Shown here piece after piece: positions 58,950 through 64,000 of a stretch of 64,000 nt of DNA. Both the position numbers and the translations under genes were made by a program. The stretch is from contig NZ_CP126241.1 of NCBI RefSeq assembly GCF_030142075.1, positions 2,914,001 to 2,978,000 on the forward strand. The letters run 5' to 3'. The notes beneath the pieces are model-generated. The model did no database searches. It was given only the letters and a program-made list of their open reading frames with translations, and was not told the DNA's origin. How positions within the stretch are numbered: the stretch's first letter is position 1; each line of letters starts with the position of its first letter. Origin of the DNA: Arthrobacter sp. zg-Y20. Its GTDB lineage: Bacteria > Actinomycetota > Actinomycetes > Actinomycetales > Micrococcaceae.

Positions 58950-61688
58950 CTACTTCTTCGCCGCGGCCTTCTTCGGAGCCGCCCGCTTGCGCACCGGCTT
59001 CTTGGCGGCCGGGGCCTTCTCCCGCTTCTCTGCGAGCAGTTCGATCGCCTGCTCGCGGGTCAGTTCCTCGATGGCCGTGGACCGGGGCACCGTGATGTTG
59101 GTGATGCCGTCTGTGATGTAGGGGCCGAACCGGCCGTCCTTCACCACAATGGGCTTCTCCGACACCGGGTCAACACCGAACTCGGCCAGCGGAGCCGCTG
59201 CCTGCCGGCCGCCGCGCTGCTTGGGCTGGGAGTAGATCTCCAGTGCCTGCTCCAGGGTGATCGTGAAGATCTCCTCTTCCGAACCGATGGAGCGCGAATC
59301 GGAACCCTTCTTCAGGTACGGCCCAAAACGGCCGTTCTGCACGGTGATCTCGTTGCCCTCGGCGTCGGTACCCAGGACGCGCGGCAGCTTCATGAGCTTC
59401 AGCGCCTCCTCCAGGGTGACCGTCTCCACGCTCATGGACTTGAACAGCGAACCGGTGCGCGGCTTCGCCTTCACGGGCTTCTTCGGCGGCTTGGGCTTGC
59501 CGTTCTTGTAGTACTCCACCGGCTGGTTGGCCAGGTCCTCTTCGGTGGGCTCCGGGATCAGCTCGATCACGTACGGACCGTAGCGGCCGTTGCGGGCCAC
59601 GATGGTCCGCCCGGTCTCCGGGTCGGTGCCGAGCACCCGTTCCTCGGGAGCCGCCGTCTCCATCAGTTCGATGGCCTTTTCGGCGGTGAGTTCGTCCGGG
59701 GCAAGGTCCTCGGGCACGTTCGCCCGCTCCGGCTCGGTTCCCTCCGGGGCGTCCGCGGGCAGCGGGCGCTCCAGGTAGGGACCGAACTTGCCCACGCGCA
59801 GCATGATGCCGTCGGCAATTTCGATGGAGTTGATGGCCTTGGCATCGATTTCGCCGAGGTCGTTCACGATGGTGTGCAGGCCGGTTTCAACCCGGTCGCC
59901 GTAGTAGAACTGGTTCAGCCATTCCACGCGTCCGGCTTCGCCGCGGGCAATGCGGTCCAGGTCTTCTTCGAGTTCTGCGGTGAAGTCGTAGTCCACGTAG
60001 TCCGTAAAGTGCTCTTCCAGCAGGCGGACCACGGAGAACGCAATCCAGCTGGGCACCAGGGCCTGTCCGCGGCTGCTCACGTAGCCGCGGTCCATGATGG
60101 TGGAAATGGTGGCGGCGTAGGTGGACGGACGGCCGATGCCGAGCTCTTCGAGCATCTTCACCAGCGACGCTTCAGTGAACCGCGGCGGCGGGGAGGTTTC
60201 GTGGCCGCCGGCGGCAATGTCCGCAGCGGTCAGCCGGTCCTCGGCTTTCAGCACCGGCAGGCGCGCACCCTCGGTGCCCTCGGCGTCGTCGTCCTCGCGC
60301 ACGGCGTCGCGGCCCTCTTCATAGGCGGCCATGAAACCGCGGAAGGTTATGACCGTACCGGAGGCCGAGAACTCGGCGTCGCGCCCGTCGGTGGAAACTG
60401 CGCCGATGCGCACGGAGGCGGTGGAACCCTTGGCGTCGGCCATCTGGGAGGCGACGGTGCGCTTCCAGATCAGTTCGTACAGCCGGAACTCATCGCCGCG
60501 CAGCGAGGACGCCACCTGGGCGGGGGTGCGGAAGGAGTCACCGGCGGGCCGGATGGCTTCGTGGGCTTCCTGGGCGTTCTTGGACTTGCCCTTGTACACG
60601 CGCCGGGCCTCGGGCACGTACTCGGGGCCGTACAGTTCCGAGGCCTGCCGGCGGGCGGCGTTGATCGCCTGGTCCGACAGCGCCGGGGAGTCCGTACGCA
60701 TATAGGTGATGTAACCGTTTTCATACAGCCGCTGGGCCACCTGCATGGTCACTCGGGAGGAGAAGCGCAGCTTACGGCCGGCCTCCTGCTGCAGGGTGGA
60801 GGTGGTGAACGGAGCGGCCGGACGGCGCGTGTAGGGCTTGGTGTCCACGGAGCGGACCGTGAACGCAGCCGATTCCAGGCCGGCGGCCAGGGACACGGCC
60901 GAGGCTTCGTCCAGGTGCACGGCGGTCTTGGATTTCAGCTCCCCGCGGTCGGTGAAGTCCTTGCCGGTGGCTACGCGGGCGCCGTCAACGGCCACGAGGC
61001 GGGCCTTGAACCTCTCGGCAGCCTCGGTGGCGAAGGCGCCCACCAGGTCCCAGTACGACGCCGGGCGGAACGCCATGCGTTCCCGCTCGCGTTCGACCAC
61101 CAGGCGGGTGGCAACGGACTGAACACGCCCGGCGGACAGGCCGCGGGCCACCTTGCGCCAGAGCACGGGGGAAATTTCATAGCCGTACAGCCGGTCAAGG
61201 ATGCGGCGGGTTTCCTGGGCGTCCACCATGGCCACGTCAACGTCGCGCATTTCCAGCAGCGCACGCTGGATGGCTTCGCGGGTGATTTCCGGGAAAGTCA
61301 GGCGGTGCACGGGCACCTTGGGCTTGAGGACCTGCAGCAGGTGCCATGCAATGGCTTCGCCCTCGCGGTCACCGTCAGTTGCGAGATAGAGCTCGTCGGC
61401 GTCCTTCAGGGCGGCCTTGAGCTCGGCCACCTTTTTCCTCTTGTCCGGGGACACCACGTAGTACGGCTCGAAGTCCTTGTCGAGGTCCACGGCGAACTTG
61501 CCCACAGCTGTCTTCTTCAGCTCTGCGGGCAGGTCGGAGGGCTGCGGAAGATCGCGGATGTGCCCCATCGACGCCGTCACCTCGAAGCCTTCGCCCAGGT
61601 ACCCGGCGATGGTCTTGCCCTTGGCCGGAGACTCGACAATTACAAGCTTCTTCTTGCCGGTCTTCTTGTCCGTTGCCTTAACTGGCAC
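58950..61688 (-). CDS. topA: DNA topoisomerase I
   Basis: Type IA topoisomerase of 912 residues that relaxes negative supercoils. The Toprim domain shows VIVESPAKGKTIAGYLG (Glu19) and DGDREGEAIAWHLL (Asp105, Asp107, Glu109 for Mg2+); the active-site Tyr329 lies in YITYMRTDS. The C-terminal region has repeated TopA_C units of the GPYV/FGPYLKKG type (NGRYGPYVIEL, NGRFGPYLKKG, DGRFGPYITDG) and ends in a basic tail (KKPVRKRAAPKKAAAKK) as in other actinobacterial TopA proteins, without zinc fingers. Transcribed alone. Confidence 0.97.
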   Translation of the reverse strand: MPVKATDKKTGKKKLVIVESPAKGKTIAGYLGEGFEVTASMGHIRDLPQPSDLPAELKKTAVGKFAVDLDKDFEPYYVVSPDKRKKVAELKAALKDADELYLATDGDREGEAIAWHLLQVLKPKVPVHRLTFPEITREAIQRALLEMRDVDVAMVDAQETRRILDRLYGYEISPVLWRKVARGLSAGRVQSVATRLVVERERERMAFRPASYWDLVGAFATEAAERFKARLVAVDGARVATGKDFTDRGELKSKTAVHLDEASAVSLAAGLESAAFTVRSVDTKPYTRRPAAPFTTSTLQQEAGRKLRFSSRVTMQVAQRLYENGYITYMRTDSPALSDQAINAARRQASELYGPEYVPEARRVYKGKSKNAQEAHEAIRPAGDSFRTPAQVASSLRGDEFRLYELIWKRTVASQMADAKGSTASVRIGAVSTDGRDAEFSASGTVITFRGFMAAYEEGRDAVREDDDAEGTEGARLPVLKAEDRLTAADIAAGGHETSPPPRFTEASLVKMLEELGIGRPSTYAATISTIMDRGYVSSRGQALVPSWIAFSVVRLLEEHFTDYVDYDFTAELEEDLDRIARGEAGRVEWLNQFYYGDRVETGLHTIVNDLGEIDAKAINSIEIADGIMLRVGKFGPYLERPLPADAPEGTEPERANVPEDLAPDELTAEKAIELMETAAPEERVLGTDPETGRTIVARNGRYGPYVIELIPEPTEEDLANQPVEYYKNGKPKPPKKPVKAKPRTGSLFKSMSVETVTLEEALKLMKLPRVLGTDAEGNEITVQNGRFGPYLKKGSDSRSIGSEEEIFTITLEQALEIYSQPKQRGGRQAAAPLAEFGVDPVSEKPIVVKDGRFGPYITDGITNITVPRSTAIEELTREQAIELLAEKREKAPAAKKPVRKRAAPKKAAAKK

Positions 61689-61867
61689 TGTTCTCCTACG
61701 TAACGGGGTTCAAAATTATCGGGGACGCCTTGCGCCCTGGGTGTCCGGTGCATCCACGCCCCGGCCATCACAGTCCGGTTCATCCACAGACAGTATGCGC
61801 GATGCCCCAGCACTAGGGTAACCATAAAGCACCGCCGGCACTGACCTGCAACAGGATCGGCCGGGAC

Positions 61868-63490
61868 CTATCTGTAAAGCGGAACGAGGAAGCCGTCCAC
61901 CACCAGATTACGCACTTCCCGGACCAGGTCGGAGCCGAACTCAGGATCGGAGCGGTCCAGCAGTGCTGCCAGGGCGGAGGTAATCTGCCCGACGGACAGC
62001 TCGCCGTCGCAGGCGGAAACGAAGCCGGTGAGCTCCGTGCTCATCAGATTGGTCCGGCGCAGCCCGGCGCCCTGGCGGAGCAGGATCACACCCGGGTGTT
62101 CGGCGCCGGGACGCTGGTGGCGTTCCTCGGTCACGTCGTCGGCCACGGTCAGATGCGCGGAAGACAAATCGGCCTGCGCTCCCGCCCAGTCGAAACGCCG
62201 CACCGCGGCGTCCAGGTGCGGGCCCATGGGCTGCTCCACGGGATGGGTGATCTCCTCGAACCGGCGCAGCGGTTCGGCGCCGGCCTTGCGCCGGCGGCGC
62301 AGCCACAGTGAGCCGAAGCCCACAGACCCGACGCCGCGCGAGGCGAAGTCTGCCAGGTAACCGGCATAGGCGGCCGTGTATTGCTCCCGGTCCCGGCCCT
62401 GGGCAGCATCCCGCAGCCACATTTCGGCGTACTCGGCCGGGGTCAGCGTCTCGCGCTGGATCACCCAGGCGTCGGTGCCCTCGGGCAGCCACTGCTCGAT
62501 GCGCGCATACCAGTTCTCCTCCTCGCCGGCAGGAATCTCCCAATTGCCCAGCATCTGTGCGGTGCCGCCCGGACGCAGCACCTGCTCCAGACCGGAAACC
62601 AGCGCGGACACGATGCCGTCACCGGCAAGCCCTCCGTCGCGGTAGGTGAAGCGGTCATCTTCAGAGCCGGCGCCCGTGCGCGGCGTGATGACGAACGGGG
62701 GGTTGGACACCACCAGGTCGAATTTCTCGCCGGCCACCGGCTCCAACAGGCTGCCCAGCCGCAGCGTGAACCGGTCTTCCGGCTGGTCCGGGTCGATGTC
62801 CAGCTGGGCGGCGTTGAGCATCAGGTTGAAGCGGGCGAAGCCCAGCGCGCGTTCGGACACATCGGTGGCGGTGACGTGGTCCGCGTGGCGGAGCAGGTGG
62901 AAAGCCTGGATACCGCAACCGGTGCCGAGGTCCAGGGCCCGGCCCACGGGATTGCGCACCGTGAGCTGCGCAAGGCTCAGGGAGGCCTGGCCGATGCCCA
63001 GCACATGGTCGCGGCGCAGCACGCCGGGGCGCTGGTGGCTGCCCAGGTCGCTGGCGACCCATAGATCAGCGTCGGGGTTCCCCTCGGTGGGCGTGCCGCC
63101 GTCGTCAGCGCCGTAGGGCCGCAGGTCCACCGCCGCACGGAAGGTGCCGAAAATGAGGCCGCGCTCAATGAGCCCGAGTTCCAGCAGGCCTTCGGTGCCC
63201 GTGCGCGGCATGGCAGCATCCAGCTGTGCCCGCTCCACGGTCTCCCCCAGCAGCCAGAGCAGCACCGGCAGTGCTACCCGGCGCGGTTCTGCCGCATCGG
63301 CCGCGGCACGGCAGGCCAGCAGCGCCGGCACCAGTTGGTCCCGCTGCAGGGCCGCAGACGCTTCCTCGCCGAGGAACCCTGCCACACCGTCCACGGTGTA
63401 GCCCGCCTCCCCGAGGTCGGCGGCGAGCGCCTTAAGCAGCCAGGTATCCCGGCTGCGCGGCGCGGAGGGCACGAAAGAGAAATCAGTCAC
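61868..63490 (-). CDS. Class I SAM-dependent methyltransferase, RsmC/PrmC-like
   Basis: A 540-residue protein with an N-terminal helical part (about 1-150), a Rossmann methyltransferase core and a C-terminal domain of about 180 residues. SAM motif I is ALDLGTGCGIQAFHLLRHADHVTATDVSERAL and the substrate-binding motif is DLVVSNPPFVITP, the NPPF tetrad of enzymes that methylate an exocyclic amino or amide nitrogen in nucleic acid or protein. Large actinobacterial members of this type (DUF7059-DUF7782 domains) have no established substrate. Monocistronic downstream of the flavoprotein gene. Confidence 0.88.
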   Translation of the reverse strand: MTDFSFVPSAPRSRDTWLLKALAADLGEAGYTVDGVAGFLGEEASAALQRDQLVPALLACRAAADAAEPRRVALPVLLWLLGETVERAQLDAAMPRTGTEGLLELGLIERGLIFGTFRAAVDLRPYGADDGGTPTEGNPDADLWVASDLGSHQRPGVLRRDHVLGIGQASLSLAQLTVRNPVGRALDLGTGCGIQAFHLLRHADHVTATDVSERALGFARFNLMLNAAQLDIDPDQPEDRFTLRLGSLLEPVAGEKFDLVVSNPPFVITPRTGAGSEDDRFTYRDGGLAGDGIVSALVSGLEQVLRPGGTAQMLGNWEIPAGEEENWYARIEQWLPEGTDAWVIQRETLTPAEYAEMWLRDAAQGRDREQYTAAYAGYLADFASRGVGSVGFGSLWLRRRRKAGAEPLRRFEEITHPVEQPMGPHLDAAVRRFDWAGAQADLSSAHLTVADDVTEERHQRPGAEHPGVILLRQGAGLRRTNLMSTELTGFVSACDGELSVGQITSALAALLDRSDPEFGSDLVREVRNLVVDGFLVPLYR

Positions 63491-63597
63491 AAACCCAGTC
63501 TATGACCGTGCGGGCCGCAGTCCGTGCAGGGCCCGGCTGCGCCTGCTCGGACTCCGGCGGCACCCGGCCTCAGCCGGACCCTTTCCTATGCTTTTCC

Positions 63598-64000
63598 CTA
63601 TCCTGCCGCCGGTTCCAGCGGCTCCGCGGAGGTGCCGCCGGAACCCGTGGAGTGTGCTGATGGGAGCGCAGCGGCCTGCCCTTCGGATGCCGTTCCGGCA
63701 GCGGGCGCCACCGCCGCATGCCGGGCGGCACGGTAGCCAAAGACGACGGCCGGGGCAATGGTGGCCCCCGCCCCGGGATATGTGCGGCCCATGACCGACG
63801 CCGTGGTGTTGCCGGCCGCGTAGAGGCCGGACATCACGCTGCCGTCCTCCCGCAGCACCCGGGCATCGGCATCCGTGAGCAAACCGCCCTTGGTGCCCAG
63901 GTCTCCGGGGTACAGGCGCACGGCGGAGAACGGCCCCTTCTCCAGCGGTCCGAGGTTCGGGTTGGGCTTGACCCGCGGATCGCTGTAGTAGTTGTCGTAC
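63598..64000 (-). CDS. FAD-dependent dehydrogenase, KstD-like, C-terminal part (cut by window edge)
   Basis: Only the last roughly 133 codons are in the window. [95 protein letters not shown] is the C-terminus of the 3-ketosteroid delta1-dehydrogenase-type flavoproteins (LYAAGN with the FAD loop, then the tyrosine-containing [14 protein letters not shown]). An unusual Ala/Ser-rich tail of about 30 residues (from PAAGTASEG) follows. The steroid substrate is a family-level guess, as the rest of the protein lies outside. Confidence 0.82.
   Translation of the reverse strand, partial: YDNYYSDPRVKPNPNLGPLEKGPFSAVRLYPGDLGTKGGLLTDADARVLREDGSVMSGLYAAGNTTASVMGRTYPGAGATIAPAVVFGYRAARHAAVAPAAGTASEGQAAALPSAHSTGSGGTSAEPLEPAAG

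Noticed and set aside
58932-61703. Long open frame (923 codons) on the plus strand
   Set aside because: Exact antisense of topA; composition Gly/His/Val-rich without any domain pattern.

Overview
The window is chromosomal DNA from a high-GC Gram-positive actinobacterium. It is most like Arthrobacter or a related Micrococcaceae genus. The reasons are the very high GC, frequent GTG/TTG starts, actinobacterial markers (bS22, Rex, a CebR-type operator, the HisPase-TlpA-CcdA-ResB-CcsB cluster) and the gene order around proC, ppx, the excisionase-like gene and bS22, which resembles the mycobacterial Rv0496-Rv0508 neighbourhood. Genus is inference; no rRNA or tRNA gene is present to confirm it.

Layout. 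0-17 kb is a catabolic region. paaA (cut by the left edge) and, 11 kb away, paaI-paaK-paaR plus paaZ form a split phenylacetate pathway. Between the halves lie an XRE regulator with its membrane partner, oligopeptidase B, a complete cellobiose-type uptake operon (cebE-cebF-cebG-bglC-cebR) with two CebR-like operators, and a DedA protein. 17-26.6 kb is a mixed region: GDSL lipase, DNA ligase C, small hydrolases, a luciferase-like oxidoreductase, a sigma factor with a CU044_5270-type membrane protein, a CPBP protease and NAD(P)HX repair. 26.7-35 kb is the nitrate respiration cluster narGHJI-narK. 35-38.2 kb holds menaquinone genes menB-menE-menA, and 39-44 kb holds cytochrome c maturation genes (ccsB, resB, ccdA, a TlpA-like thioredoxin). 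Nitrate reductase, quinone and cytochrome genes therefore sit together as an anaerobic/respiratory block. 44-50 kb has YceI, two variable membrane proteins (one with four 120-bp repeats), Rex, a glutaredoxin, a HAD phosphatase, bS22 and an excisionase-like DNA-binding protein. 50-64 kb carries gdhA, an ArsR regulator, acuC, trkH-trkA, proC, a TIM-barrel isomerase, ppx, topA, a methyltransferase and the C-terminal end of a KstD-like flavoprotein.

Regulation and structure. A similar 20-bp palindrome lies before paaA, paaI and paaZ, so the TetR protein encoded next to paaK probably controls all three. The XRE/membrane pair has its own 22-bp palindrome. Many gene pairs overlap by ATGA or share CTAG/TTAG in convergent stops.

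The most unusual signal is a family of three dispersed intergenic elements (20891-20969, 55734-55810, and 22876-22951 on the other strand). Each has a 53-nt core with the same geometry: an invariant GGCGGC/GCCGCC helix, a 6/6 internal loop, a 9-position helix and a fixed 11-nt loop. The arms of two helices differ in sequence between copies but still pair. I do not recognise this element. Two copies abut tandem repeats, and two flank the sigma factor module in inverted orientation. Short tandem repeats, often in frame at protein termini, are frequent across the window.
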